Origin: Siphonodentalium dalli
Lineage: Eukaryota > Mollusca > Scaphopoda > Gadilida > Siphonodentaliidae
Direction of reading: 5' to 3'
DNA length: 64,000 bases
Assembly: GCA_032622095.1 (NCBI GenBank)
Contig: CP136069.1
Location: 69,775,319-69,839,318 of the forward strand
How positions within the stretch are numbered: position 1 is the stretch's first letter; the number at the start of each line of letters is the position of its first letter. The position numbers and the translations under genes were made by a program. The notes under the pieces are model-generated. The model ran no database searches and was not told the origin of the DNA. It saw only the letters and a list, made by a program, of their open reading frames with translations. This document shows positions 12,006 through 24,235 of this stretch, piece after piece.

Positions 12006-12463
12006 CAAGCCTTGAAATAGTTTGTCTGTCAATTTCAGAATGAGGTCCCCAGAGGGTGAATTTAGTTACGCTATCACGCACAGCGGGCTAGCATCACCGA
12101 ATTCACCCTCTGGGGACCTCATTCTGCTTATCCTTAGGCCTAAACTCCTGTGGGTGACCTATATGTAGTATCAGATTCAACTGAAGTTCCCCAGTTGAAG
12201 TTGGTGATGTTCACCAATTTATAGTCACCTTGATTATGCATTTTATTTTCTGCAAATTAGGGGATATATAAACTGAACAGAAGTGACTAAAAACAATATC
12301 ATTGTTATTTTGAGATCATTGATACCAGTACATGTACTTCCCAGAATGAGGATCCCAGAAGGTGAATTTGGTGACACTAGCCTGCTGTGTGAGATTGCGT
12401 CACTAAATTCTCCATCTGGGGACTTCATTCTGCAAATGACAGACACACTATTTCTGAAGGCAG
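12006..12463. mobile_element. hAT-type MITE, family B, long copy
   Basis: Starts CAAGCCTTGAAATAG and ends in a diverged inverse. Each end carries a hairpin built on AGAATGAGGTCCCCAGAGGG and its inverse (12039-12126, 12343-12433). About 210 bp of unrelated spacer lies between. No clean target duplication. Confidence 0.75.
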
Positions 12464-13387
12464 ATACTGCATGGTATGTACCAGAATATTGGAGCATTAT
12501 ACAAAATAAAAATTATCATTGTAGCACAGAAAGTGGGCCTTAACGAACACGGATATTAAACATATACCGTAGTTGTATATATAAAATATTGTAAATTCCA
12601 CCTCAAAGCAAACAAGTTGGAAATTAAACATTTGCGACTATACTCAGGTTAGGTGTAGCAGTAGACCAATAGCAGTGTGGTGTCAGAGGACAACTCTCCA
12701 GACATTTCACAGATCCACCTCTATGATTACAATATTCTCGTCATCTAAATGTAATATTAAATAAAAGGCCATTAGGCCACACGTCACCGAATAAGGCGGC
12801 TTGACTTGAGTGGTGGCTTTTTAGAAATGAAAATGTTTATTCTGTGAACAAACATTGAATCAAAATTTGCTTCCAACTGTCTGATCAGGTACCGGTACCA
12901 GAATAATAATCTGGAAATTCTAAGTCGAAAAAGGAGCATAACTCCATCATAAATGGTCGGACCAAACCCAAATTAAACTTGACATGTATTTTCATGTGAT
13001 TAATCCACGTATTAAATTTGATAACTATTGAATACTCATAACTTCAGTTATCATCCAGACAAAAAAATAATCAGCAAATTCTACATGTAAGTTAATTGAA
13101 AAGGGGCATATGACCTGCCAGAAATGGTCAGATTGGATCCAAAGTCGAAGTTGATCGGGACTTTTTCATATGAAGGCCATGCACATGGAGAGTTTCATCA
13201 AATTCTATCGAATAATATTCAAGTTAACATTCAACAAATGATACTACATTGTATACCGGTATCTGAATAGTCATGACTCGGTTGTAGGGACCAGCATACA
13301 GGTACAATTGCATGATACATGTACACTGCATGATACAGAAATATAAATTACATATATCTTGTAGCACAGAAAATGGACTTCAAAGAA
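12464..13387. other. Laminin intron 1 stretch, diverged repeats
   Basis: 12930-13260 holds two diverged GGAGCATAACTC...TCGGACCAAACCC units of the 165-bp superfamily. The remainder is unrecognised. Confidence 0.45.
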
Positions 13388-14995
13388 ACATAATCTGAAT
13401 TAACTCTCCTGCATTACCATTTCTTTGGCTTCAGGGGTAAGAAATATTTGATTCGAGTCGAGGAATTTAACCCACCCATCAAAGCTCAGAGTTATCAGAT
13501 ATAAATTTTTGAAATCTGTTATTTTTCACCAACTGGAATATTTGACGGCCTAGCAAATATTCGATGAGCCGACCAACATTCTCTCGATACCAAATTGCGT
13601 TCAACAAAATGTTTGATATATAACACGTTTTAGAATTTTTTTTATTAGAATTGACAGTGGTTAGGCCAAAAAAAACACATCTGTGTTTCCGGTTACCCGA
13701 CCGACCTGCCGAAATTGGGCCGACCTGGACTTTTTTTTTCAAATTTCAACCCAAAACAAAAAAATATATATATTTTCTTTAATGCATGTAATTGGCATGT
13801 AAACACATATATATCGCTAAATATAAAGTATATACTACGTTTACATTAAGCAGCAATAATTTTAGATGGAATTTTCAAAAACAATTTACTTCTATTAAAA
13901 TACATGTCCATTTCTGGTTGCAGATGAATCCCAATCTCACCAATAAATCTGCAGTCTTTAAAACCTGCCTGTGGTAATCTTGTTTGTTCAACTCCCATGT
14001 CTTGTGGGAAGAAGTATTATCTGTTAGAGAGCAATATACATGTAGAAGACTTTCTATATCAGAATTTAAAGTTCCTCTCCCCAGTCAATCAAGGATTCAT
14101 AGTGTTCATGCATAGTTACTAGTATGTATACAGACAGTATACAGATGACTGCATGTCTACCATATCAAACACCCTTCTGGGATGGGCACTAAAAAGCACA
14201 TGAAATTATCTACTGGTTTGTTTGGGTGTATAAAACTTACAAGCATGCATATGTCAGTGTGTATAAGATACTTCAAAGTTGGGGGCAATTTGAATGCTGA
14301 GGTGTGGTACCTCAGTCGAGATGTGGGCTGTGGTACCATTTTCAGTGTGGTGTGGGACTTTACCGGTATATCTCAATGCAATTGAGGTGTGTCTGAGGAA
14401 CATTTACACCCTGTGCAATGTGTCTGAGGCGCATGTGAGATATCCTGTCAGTGGGGGTGTGTACTTAGGTCCTGAGGTGTAATTAAGTGAGGTTTGGGTT
14501 AATATCTTACAAGTTATGTTATTATAAAGTCATAGAAAACCGTATTATGGTGTTCGTCTAACTCTTGGGCCTGTTGATATGTCCATATTGTGCTCTGAGG
14601 AAGATGTGCCACCACAATCTAAACTGAGAAAATAATTACACGAGAGCTGCATAGTTGAGTGCCTGGGAGGCATTTGTTTGTCCACATTGACAATACTTAT
14701 CATATTATTGTGCTACATTAACTGTTTACTTGCAATATACATGGACAGCCTTAAAGTTTATAGAGTAAGCATTAATGTACTTCTTAACTGTTCGGGGGAA
14801 AAAATAAAAAAATATTACCAAAAAAAAAAAATTATTTGGCACCGTAATAGGAAACAAATAAGTTTGTTTTTTTGGCCTTAGCATTATTTTTTGGTAATTA
14901 ATCGACTCTGATAATTTTTGTAGAAATGTTGTTGTTGTTGTTGGAATCTGATGATATGGAGACCATCAAATCGGATAATGTACCTTTAACATAGA
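13388..14995. mobile_element. AGGTACTCAATCCGAT family copy split by the PIF-type element
   Basis: Left part 13388-13670, right part 14881-14995 followed by TTAA (14996-14999). The interrupting element is 13674-14877. Confidence 0.65.
13674..14877 (-). mobile_element. PIF/Harbinger-type nonautonomous element, copy 2 (1,204 bp, inverted)
   Basis: Ends GGCCAAAAAAAACACATC and TTTTTTTGGCC are flanked by TTA (13671-13673, 14878-14880). It is inserted into an AGGTACTCAATCCGAT-family element whose halves lie at about 13388-13670 and 14881-14995. Its interior is the reverse complement of copy 1. ORFs in it are spurious. Confidence 0.82.
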
Positions 14996-15329
14996 TAATG
15001 TGCATGTACATGAAATGATGAACATGAACATTCTGAATTCCACCTAAAAGCAAACAAGTTGAAAATTAAACACCTGCCACTATTTCTAAATAGTCAGGTT
15101 AGGTATAGCAGAAGATTTATAGCTGTGTGACTGTCAAGACCACAACTCAAGCAGACATTTTTTAAATTCATAGATCAGATCTAGGCTGAGGACTTTATGA
15201 TATATGCGTCATGGCATTGTAGGTCAATGTTTATGGTATAGACGGCATGTGGTCTTAAATAAAGGTGATGAAACTAGAGAGTGAAGTTATAAGATGGCAG
15301 GCTATAACCCAGGTGCTGCCTCACTGACG

Positions 15330-15527
15330 TTTAGGCTCGAAGTCCCCAAAGGGTACATTTAGTGATGCTATCCCGCATGGCGGGTTAAAATCACTAAATT
15401 CACCCTCTGGGAAGTTGGGAACCCCCTGCTGCTTAGGCCTCAATTGATATGGAAGACCTGATTAGATTGAAGTTCCCCAGTGTTTCACTAAATTCACCCT
15501 CGGGGGACCTCATTCTGCAAATGTCAT
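15330..15527. repeat. Partial family B element, truncated by MITE A
   Basis: Contains diverged arms of the AGTCCCCAAAGGG hairpin and a right arm ending CTCATTCTGCAAATGTCA, which runs into the TA-flanked MITE at 15528. Confidence 0.6.
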
Positions 15528-15780
15528 ACAGTAATGTCCTAAATAATCGATTCCTTAAACACAGCAGAATTATGGGTAATTTTTCAGAATTTAGTCGGAA
15601 ATATGGCTTGTTGCCATTCATTGGAAAGCTCTCACTGGTGTATATGTTTCTTCTGGGTCAAACCCACTCCCCACTTACATGTACAGTAATGCCCTAAGTA
15701 ATCAACTCCTTAAACACAGCAGAATTATGGGTAACTTTTCAGGATTAATTAGTCGGAAATATGGCTTGTTGCTTGAAATA
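15528..15780. repeat. MITE A, two incomplete left arms in direct order
   Basis: 15528-15633 and 15684-15770 each begin CAGTAATG.CCTAA.TAATC and stop within the arm. Confidence 0.7.
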
Positions 15781-15845
15781 GTGTGACTCACATTTGCCAA
15801 AACCATGCACCACTGTTGAAAAACCCTACCTTTTCACCACCTTAA

Positions 15846-16157
15846 CCTATTCGCTGCAATGACGTCCATAACTATTACGGGCATAAATGTGCACGCCATG
15901 TGCTATATGGGCCTACAGACCTACTTCAGCACAGACCATTATTCATAACTGGAGTGCATAGATGAGTGTATCGGAATAACTGTATCTCGAAGTTTACAAC
16001 AATGTATGATATTCTATGATTATGAATGATAATAGCCTTTCAACTGAGTCAGTTTTATTGCTCTTGTGATATTCCCGTTATATTTTTCCATTGGAAAATG
16101 GCAATAAAGTCAACAGTCCAGCACACGACGTCATAACGTCATTGAGCAGTGAAGAGG
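15846..16157. mobile_element. TTAA-flanked MITE, CCTATTCGCTGC family
   Basis: 312 bp, inverted ends CCTATTCGCTGCAATGACGT and CATTGAGCAGTGAAGAGG, TTAA at 15842-15845 and 16158-16161. Its right TTAA is also the left TTAA of the next element. Confidence 0.8.
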
Positions 16158-16161
16158 TTAA

Positions 16162-16466
16162 CCCTTTCATAACTGAATAATCATTGATGAGTAGTTACCA
16201 TACATGTAATTGATTCTATTTCATTCATTTGAAAGGACGTTCAGCTAAAAAAATTGTAAAACTTTTTAATCTTAATAACTACATGTATGCGGTAATCATC
16301 CCTACAAATGAATCCAAAAGGAATGAGGTTTATTCACTTTATGTCTCCTTTATATGCTGATCATATATATCCCCACAACTGAACAATGGACCATTTCATT
16401 GTTTACTGTTTTGCTGATTATTTTTATAGCTGCATGCGGTGCGATTACTTTCAGTTGTGAAAGGGG
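16162..16466. mobile_element. TTAA-flanked MITE, CCCTTTCATAACTG family
   Basis: 305 bp, ends CCCTTTCATAACTGAATAATC-like and inverse (GATTACTTTCAGTTGTGAAAGGGG-like), TTAA at 16158-16161 and 16467-16470. Abuts 15846-16157 with one shared TTAA. Confidence 0.8.
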
Positions 16467-16821
16467 TTAAAACAGTGTTCATTCACCATGTTGACATGCA
16501 TTCACATGTCCTGTCACCCACATCATCTCTGTGTGAACATGTGGGAGGGATTAACATAATCATGTGACGTCTCGACAAGTATTTGCCAAACACATCCAAA
16601 TAAATGGAAACAGTGTTTACTTTCATCTTCGCAATCAGACCCCAACAATAAGGTGTGTTTGGTTACACTGTCCGTTCTGGTCAGAACATTGCACCAGTGT
16701 ATTCAGGCTCCCCCAGGATGGTCCGAACAAAATCATGCCATGAATCTCTATGGTAGCTACAGTCCATAAGAAAATCATGTTCAAAATCTGGGAAATTTGT
16801 TAAATACATGTACATTATTAA

Positions 16822-17055
16822 CCCTTTTAGTGCCAGGGGCCGATCTTATCGGCCCTAATTTATGGTCTGTAGAGTGCCTTAAAAAAATAAAAAAAACTTT
16901 TTTTTTTTTTTTTTTTAAATTCTTTTTTTTTGGGTTAGGCCAATGCATTCTCTTATATATGCGAGGCGACCTATGGTCGACTCGCATATATAAGAGAATG
17001 CATTGGCACAGGGTATATGGGTTGATATAAAAAAATCGACCTGGCACTCAAAGGG
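16822..17055. mobile_element. TTAA-flanked MITE with GAGTGCCAGG ends
   Basis: 234 bp, TIR CCCTTTTAGTGCCAGG / CCTGGCACTCAAAGGG, TTAA at 16818-16821 and 17056-17059. The 69-bp hairpin at 16939-17007 has a 27-bp perfect stem. Also holds poly-T runs. Confidence 0.85.
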
Positions 17056-17513
17056 TTAAGGAACAAATACTAACTAAGAAATAAATGTACATGTATGGTA
17101 CATGTTATTTTTTCGATGTTATTAAGGACTGTACTGTCCTAAGTAAGTAACTCATAGAACCGGGGTAGCACCCCAGTTACATGTATACCAAATTTCGGTT
17201 AGGCTTCAAATGTGGATATAAACTGCAAGATAACCAGAGGATTGTGTGGTTAAAATGCATGTAATCATCAACTGGTATGAAACGGTAACTTTCAGTATAA
17301 TTGTGGCTCCAGCAAATTTATATGTATATCATAGAAAGAAACAATCAGCAGTTAGCTACAGATTATCGGCAGTCAAGGAATATAACCAGTGTTCTTTTAT
17401 CGCATTTAATCGCAGTGCCACAGCAGTCACAGAACGGTTAATGCCAATGGTGGTGAAGTTATGGTTTGACTGCAGTTATAAATGCATAATAACCCCAGTT
17501 ACTGGGTCAATTA

Positions 17514-17729
17514 CAGTAATACCCTAAATAATCGACTCCTTAACCACAGCAGAATTATGGGTAACTTTTTAGAATTAAGTCGGAAATATGGCTTGTTGCC
17601 ATTCATCGGAAACCTCTCACTGAGAGCTTTCCGATGAAAGGCAACAAGCCATATTTCCGACTAAATCCGGAAAAATTACCAAATAATTCTGCTGTGGTTA
17701 AGGAGTTGATTATTGAAGGCATTACTGTA
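17514..17729. mobile_element. MITE A, complete copy
   Basis: 216-bp palindrome CAGTAATACCCTAAATAATC...GGCATTACTG between TA dinucleotides. Confidence 0.87.
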
Positions 17730-18487
17730 CTTAGGGCAGTAGAGTACCTTGTCAGATCTTCAAAAAATTCCCAGGTTTTGAACACAAACCCCACACCCCC
17801 CTCAATTGTATCATTGCTTGCATTTACCGGTACAATTGAGTATACACATGTACACAGCCCTTTTAATTCAGATTGTTTGGCTTCGGCAATTTGCTACGGC
17901 AACCCTTTACCGAGGCCCAGTTTGCTTCAGCAAATGGCTTCGGCATTGCCGATTGCCGTAGCCAATTATGAGGGCTGTGTACATGTAGCATTTTTTCATG
18001 ACATTGCCCTTTTCCGCAGATAATTTCAAGTGTTATTAAACTGTATACTACATTGTAAGTTAAAAGTCATCCTCAATCACTCTTAACAATTTAATATATC
18101 AATCTACTGTACGCTTTACTGAGAATGATTCTACTATGGCTCGAATAAAAACTGTACAATCAGGCATAAATAAAGCCACACTTGACGGTGTTAATCGGAC
18201 CACACAAACAAGCTCATACAAAGAAATCATTCTATATGAGGAACAGTAATAGTAGTCAGATCTCCGGTGACCTGCTGTGACCAGCCGTATATAGGTATGC
18301 AGATACAATGGAAGAGTAAAACACCGCAAAAAAACACACCATGGGGTTAAAGTTATGGGTAGGGCTTTCTCATCTTAATGACTTTTATCTATGGTACTAG
18401 TACTTAAGGTCAAAGAAAAAATATTAGTGGTGGGGAAATTAGATGTTTTCCATACTGACCCTATTTTAAAAGCCCTTATCCTATTAA

Positions 18488-18876
18488 CCCTTTACCCAAC
18501 AGAACGGCCCTGTGCCAATGCATTCTCTTATATATGCGAGTCGACCATAGGTCGCCTCGCATATATAAGAGAATGCATTGGCTTAACACATTAAAAATTA
18601 TAAAATTGTTAAAGAATGTAAGAAAAAATGGTAAAAAGTGTTAAAAAACGATTTTTTTAGGCCAATGCATTCTTATATATGCGAGGCGACCTATGGTCGA
18701 CTTGCATATATAAGAGAATGCATTGGCACAGGGCATAACTGTAACTATCACAATGTGATCAAGGAGCCGGTTCCAATGATATCCATATTTGTATGGTTAT
18801 ATTGAGACAGACCGAAGATATTTTAGGCTGTTGAAGCTTTATTTGGCCGGTTTTGGCCGGTTTGTTGGGTAAAGGG
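18488..18876. mobile_element. TTAA-flanked MITE, family F, second copy in reverse orientation
   Basis: 389 bp, flanked by TTAA (18484-18487, 18877-18880), with TIR CCCTTTACCCAACA. Reverse complement of 11462-11853 with few differences. Carries hairpins at 18518-18583 and 18662-18727. Confidence 0.87.
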
Positions 18877-19204
18877 TTAACAGCTCTGAGAATTAGCCAA
18901 GGCAATAGACAATGCCTAGGTAAAAGCAGAGGTAAAATCAGTGTTCCAAGGCGATACTATTGCCGAGGTAAAATAATTTGATTGTGTCAATCAGAGATAC
19001 AACCTCTTTAGCCAAAATGACTTCCATTCACTCTTCTGTACATATATTGTCCTTACTTTAAACATATTTTATTTGTATATCCATAAAATACAAAAACATA
19101 CTTAGCCCCTCTCCCGGTTTTCAATAATTTTATTCATACAAAATGGCAAAGAAAGAGTCAAAATCATATATAGGTTAAACAAATTTACATTTACAATGAG
19201 TGGT

Positions 19205-19207
<3 letters not shown>

Positions 19208-19244
<37 letters not shown>
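19208..19244 (+). repeat. Poly-G tract (about 37 bp)
   Basis: Uninterrupted G run. Polyglycine and polyproline frames across it are artefacts. Similar G/C runs lie near 31287, 38303, 39430 and 46364, mostly within family D elements. Confidence 0.9.
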
Positions 19245-19245
<1 letters not shown>

Positions 19246-19872
19246 GGTACCAAGACCAATTTTCGAGACTAATTTGCTTTTTGTTTTGTCGCTGTTATAT
19301 ATCGATTCGAAGTCGGATAGATCAAACACATTTCAGAATAGGCACAAAAAGCAAATATATTGTCATACAATAGCATCCACGGCAAGAAGGGCATTAACTA
19401 TAAATGAGACTCCTTAGAAGCTGGTTGGGAAATTGTACATATATGTTAAGTAGTGGCCAGGAAGCATTGTCCCCCAAAATAACTAAGAATTTACATGATA
19501 TTAATATGAGTGAATTATCTGATAACAAATTAGCATACCTGGGTTGTAAGGTTATTATTGATTTGAAACGGAAATATTGTTGCAAAAAGAATACTGTTGC
19601 ATAAAGCATATTGTTGCAAAATTGTCTACGCATATTTTCCTCAATTCCCAGGGCTACCCTAAAGTTTTTTTCATGATTTTCAAGAAGATTATTTGAAAAT
19701 TTAGAAAAAAAATTCATTAAAAAAACAAAACTAACATTGAAAAGATTTCTTAATCCAATATCTACCCACACAACATTTGTGATTTCATAAATATATATCA
19801 AAATAGTACAGTAATCTGGCTTACTCAAATTGTCAAATTGTTGAACTTTACAGGAAAGTATGTACGGTAATA

Positions 19873-20208
19873 ATGTACCCCGAATGTGTATACCATGTTA
19901 CCATATAAACTACAACTATTGGTTGTGCACTGTACATGTACAGGTACCATGCATCTCAATGTTTTTCTGAAAGTAAATGTACATGTATGTACCCCTCATG
20001 TGTATACCATGTTACCATATAAACTACAACTACTGGTAGCACAAGTACATGTACACTGTACATCTCAATGTTTGTTTCAAAGTATACACGTACATGTACA
20101 TGTATGTACCCCTCATGTGCATACCATGTTACCATATAAACAACAACTACTGGTAGTACATGTACACTGTACATGCAGATCTCAATGTTTGTTGAAACTT
20201 AAATGGCA
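19873..20208 (+). repeat. Three-unit 115-bp tandem repeat
   Basis: CCATGTTACCATATAAAC recurs at 19893, 20007 and 20124. The units also carry TACATGTA palindromes and CTCAATGTTTG. Confidence 0.85.
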
Positions 20209-20922
20209 GTTGGCATGATACAAAGGTACTTGGTTTGCTAATAAATTCATTCATTCATTCAATTAATACAATACTAGAAAATAAATCCTACTGGTAGTTG
20301 CAGCTGCGGTACACTATGGTCATGACGTGGTATACTGTTTACATTCTTGCGTCATTCTACCAGGCACCAGTATATGTACTGTTCAACTGAACCCATTCTC
20401 AAAAGGACTCTTTCCAGGAGGTCCCCATTTTATTTTGATCTAAATCTAGACTATGATGTCAATGTCAAAGAATTCCTTTTGTGGTTGGTGGGGCTATATG
20501 AGGTGATGGTAACATGTGATTTTATTTTATTATGACTTTGTGCAAATTTTACTACACCCACTTGAATCATCATAGATGCAAGGCCAAACAAATTTGATTC
20601 CTCAGCATCTGGTTCCTGATGCAGAGATAATGGCATCAGTACCTGTTTATATTATAAATGTGGTGTACAGTATCTCTTTCTTGAACTTCCTGAATAAATT
20701 CATTGCTTCAAAGGTATAAAATATATACACTACACTACTTGACTAGGTGCTACTCAGATTAAAACTTTTATCAAAAATCAAATCATACGATGTACACGTA
20801 CAAGTACATGTATACACAATGATTGTATTACTGCGAACCATCTGTCCAAAATGAGAAAATCAGTATACAATTGCATGTACAATGTACATGTATAAACCTA
20901 TGAAAAATATTAATGACTTTAA

Positions 20923-21003
20923 CATGTTGAGTTCTGGCTCACTTTCAATTACATGCAAAAAGTACGAGATAACTCGTACAGTAGTTCAATGGCACTCAAC
21001 ATG
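20923..21003. mobile_element. 81-bp TTAA-flanked mini-element
   Basis: Ends CATGTTGAGT / ACTCAACATG, TTAA at 20919-20922 and 21004-21007, inner hairpin GTACGAG-ataa-CTCGTAC. Very short; it could be an internally deleted member. Confidence 0.55.
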
Positions 21004-21154
21004 TTAAACATTCCAATACTAAATTTTCATTAAATTTCTATTAAAAGTCATTATTAAAATTCCTTGTTAATTTCTCAACAGAAATACCAGTAGGAGAGTG
21101 TGTTTATGTGCTTCCTTTTCAGCTCTTATGCTGTTTCATTCCTATGGAACTTTC

Positions 21155-21467
21155 CACAGCTGTCGATCAAATAATTATTAGCAAATATTTTCTACCAATC
21201 AGCGACTGAGTCAGTCACTTGCTGCAATACAAATTCTTTGTTCACCCTAATTTTGATATCCATACATTTTTTATTTTAAGTTTTTATTCTGGTCATCATA
21301 TCTCCATACATACATGTACATATGTACTTTCAGAGTTAAATTCAAACAAAGTTTTGATGTCAAACCATAATGTACCGAAATTTCTATTTGCGCCATGTTG
21401 GAAATTCATTCATGATTATAAGACTATTTTCCATTTTAAGTGACCCTTGTCATAATTTTCACAATTA
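21155..21467. repeat. Dispersed repeat fragments shared with 49485-49580 and 56735-56888
   Basis: TTTTCTACCAATCAGCGACT and TTGCTGCAATA recur at about 49520. TTGGAAATTCATTCATGATT and CTTGTCATAATTTT recur at 56818-56880. The parent element is not identified. Confidence 0.55.
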
Positions 21468-21547
21468 AAGGCCAAAAGAATGTACCGGTTTGTTCTCCGG
21501 TGTATTATAGCATAAAGGCCATGATATGGGAAGTTCTAATTAAACTG

Positions 21548-21734
21548 CAGTAATGCCCTAAATGATCGACTCCTTAACCACAGCAGAACTATGGGTAATT
21601 TTTCAGGATTTAGTCGGAAATATGGCTTGTTGCCATTCATCGGAAAGCTCTCAGCCATATTTCCGACTAAATCCTGAAAAATTACCCATAATTCTGCTGT
21701 GGTTAAGGAGTCGATTATTTAGGGCATTACTGTA
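21548..21734. mobile_element. MITE A, copy with shortened centre
   Basis: CAGTAATGCCCTAAATGATC...GGGCATTACTG; about 30 bp of the central palindrome are gone. Confidence 0.85.
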
Positions 21735-21936
21735 ATTAAACTATTACCTTGTCTCCTAGTAACCGTATGCTCGTCCCACTAGTGAATGTGTGAAAAGCTC
21801 CATTAAATACTAGTACATGTACCGGTATGTACTGGTATTCAGGGTTCGAAGCTAATTTATACAAAACCTATTGTAATTTATCATACTTTTAAATTAAATT
21901 CTAGTACCGGTACCGGTAAGAGGATATGGGTTGGTA

Positions 21937-23112
21937 GTAGTCCAAGTCTTCTCGTACTAAAGCCGGCTAAGATATCGGGATGGAGGTGCCGGTCTTTAGT
22001 CCGAGTTCCAGGCCCATGCATTCCTTTGACAGGACTTAAGCGTTAGTGATCCGCTCAAATAAAACCACAATTATATGAAATAAAATATCACAATTGCTAC
22101 AATAAACGGATAGTTTCCGCAGAAGACATGCTATTTTATCTGAAACCCACATCGGTTGTGAATTGAAAGCGGTAATTTAATGTGAAAAGAAACATTTGCC
22201 GCAGTGTTTACATATTTTTTAAAGTATGCGAACTCAGTTGACCTTGCGAACTGCGTTCGGCATTTTCCGTTGAAAATATTCCGTAGATTTTGGACAACAA
22301 CGCAAATTACGATGAATTCTCCATTGTAATCGTAATTATGTGTGTCAATAAATAAAATAATAAATAGATTAATTAAACATTGGAGATATAAATGTAATAC
22401 ACTAAATAAATGAACCTTAAGTTTGAAAAGTCCCACTAAAACGGAAGAACTATATTTCGAAACTGTGTGATTCGGTTCTCCGATTATTTTATCAACACAG
22501 ATGTCAAATGCACATCACGCATGGCAAGTCAGACACAAGAGTTCTAATTTGCTCCAATTTTGACAAGTTGCTTGCGAAAATTGTCAACAAAACTACCGTT
22601 CTGATCCTCCATTATGTCATTAAGTTTTTAGTGCGGGAATTGTTCTGAAAGCACATAGAAAACTGGACTTTCGGGGCGATCGGTTTTCGCTATTTTTGTT
22701 CGGAAAACCCGCGCTATATATAGAAACGGAAAGTAGAATTAGTAGAACAAACAGCGGATTATGCCGAACTTATTCGGACCACTTCGGCTTTCGGTTAAAA
22801 TGTAAACAAACAGAGAAACAAATCGATGTGTGTGGCAATCAACCGGAATATTCTATGTGTAATTTAACATTAAAGTTAGATTATTATACACCATTATGAG
22901 AATTTATGACCATAAGATGTAAGCCTTTCCGATGCATATAGCATCATGTATTGATTTGCTAGGTAAATCCAGTAAAATACACCACAAATTCCCGCCACAG
23001 ATCGTGGGCGTAAGTCGTGTCAAAGGATTGGTATACAAGCGGTCTTGGACTAAAGACCAGCATCGCCATCCCAATATCTTAGCTGGTTTTAGTACAAGAA
23101 GACTTGGACTAG
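21937..23112. mobile_element. Element with long (about 115 bp) terminal inverted repeats
   Basis: 21937-22050 (TAGTCCAAGTCTTCTCGTAC, TCTTTAGTCC, CCTTTGACA) is inverted at about 23000-23112. The interior is AT-rich with no recognisable gene. Target duplication not found; superfamily unknown. Confidence 0.65.
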
Positions 23113-23504
23113 GTTGGTAGGTGTTATAATACGATAGCTTTCCTTTGCAAGGTATTTCCCTCCAACTTGGTAGCCACCCAAAACAATATCCTCAGAGAAT
23201 ATTCTGAACCAACTGCTATAAGCTTACTAGCACCAGTACATGAACTGATAATGATACATGACGTACATGGGTGCTTACAGAAACAGGTACCAGTAATCAA
23301 TTTGGAGTGGCCTACATCTCAGCCAGTGCAGCCAAGTGCAATTGCATTGTTGTTAGTGTCAAGTTGACAATTAAACTGGCTCTTTGAATTGCAGTCACTT
23401 CAATCATAAAATGCACATTTATGTCACTTGAGGAATTTTTGCTATGATCACCAAAAAGACGGCTGATTAATATCATCTTTATGTGGTCTTTCTTTTGATC
23501 TTAA

Positions 23505-23652
23505 ACACTTTCATGACTGGAGCTGTGCTGGTGCAGCATTAAATATCCTTTGTCAGTGTATTCTCTTATATGTGAGTCTCTTATTGGAGACTTGAATTGT
23601 GCATTGGCACAGGGTTTTCGCAAAATTTCAAGAAGCTCCAGTCATGGAATGG
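23505..23652. mobile_element. Degenerate TTAA-type MITE with hairpin
   Basis: Left TTAA at 23501, then ACTTTCATGACTGGAGCT; the inverse AGCTCCAGTCATGGAATGG ends at 23652, followed by CTAA. Inner hairpin at about 23555-23613 is a diverged form of the CATTCTCTTATATATG module. Confidence 0.6.
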
Positions 23653-24091
23653 CTAAAGAATCTAGATTTTTGAATGTGAGATACATGTACATGTACTGGT
23701 ACAATTTACATGTAGGGATCTGCGGTACTGTTAGAGAAGACAAGGGATAAAGTTGTACTGGAATTATAGGCATCTACTGCAATACAGGGTTCACACTGGC
23801 CCAATTTTTTTAGGCCATTTCTGAAATTTTTTGGGCCAATTTTCAGGAATTTGGCCAAATTGAAAAATTAAGGATCATTGAGAACACCGAAATTAAAAAA
23901 CAATAGAAGTACTAAAATAACAAAAACAAAGCAAGATGGTAAAAAGCACGCCCAAAAACTACATAATTTATAACAATACTAGTACCATAATAAATATGCA
24001 CTTACCAGTATTTGCTACCAGTAATTGTACCATAAACAGTAAAGTATTATCAATATTCAAAAGATTACTCATAAGACAGAACACTGTAATA

Positions 24092-24235
24092 CAGTACTAG
24101 TAATGCACTAAATAATCGACTCCTTAACCACAGCAAAATTATGGGTCATTTTTCAGGATTTAGTCGGAAATATCCTGAAAAATTACCCATAATTCTGCTG
24201 TGGTTAAGGAGTCAATTATTTAGGGCATTACTGTA
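24092..24235. mobile_element. MITE A, centre deleted symmetrically
   Basis: Both outer arms are present; the hairpin tip between GGAAATA and its inverse is missing, leaving a 144-bp palindrome. Confidence 0.8.

Noticed and set aside
14182-14482. Cluster of 60-67 aa ORFs
   Set aside because: Lie wholly inside the inverted PIF-type copy 2; no matching frame is kept in copy 1.
19102-19417. Polyproline/polyglycine ORFs
   Set aside because: Produced by the 37-bp poly-G tract; no other coding signal.
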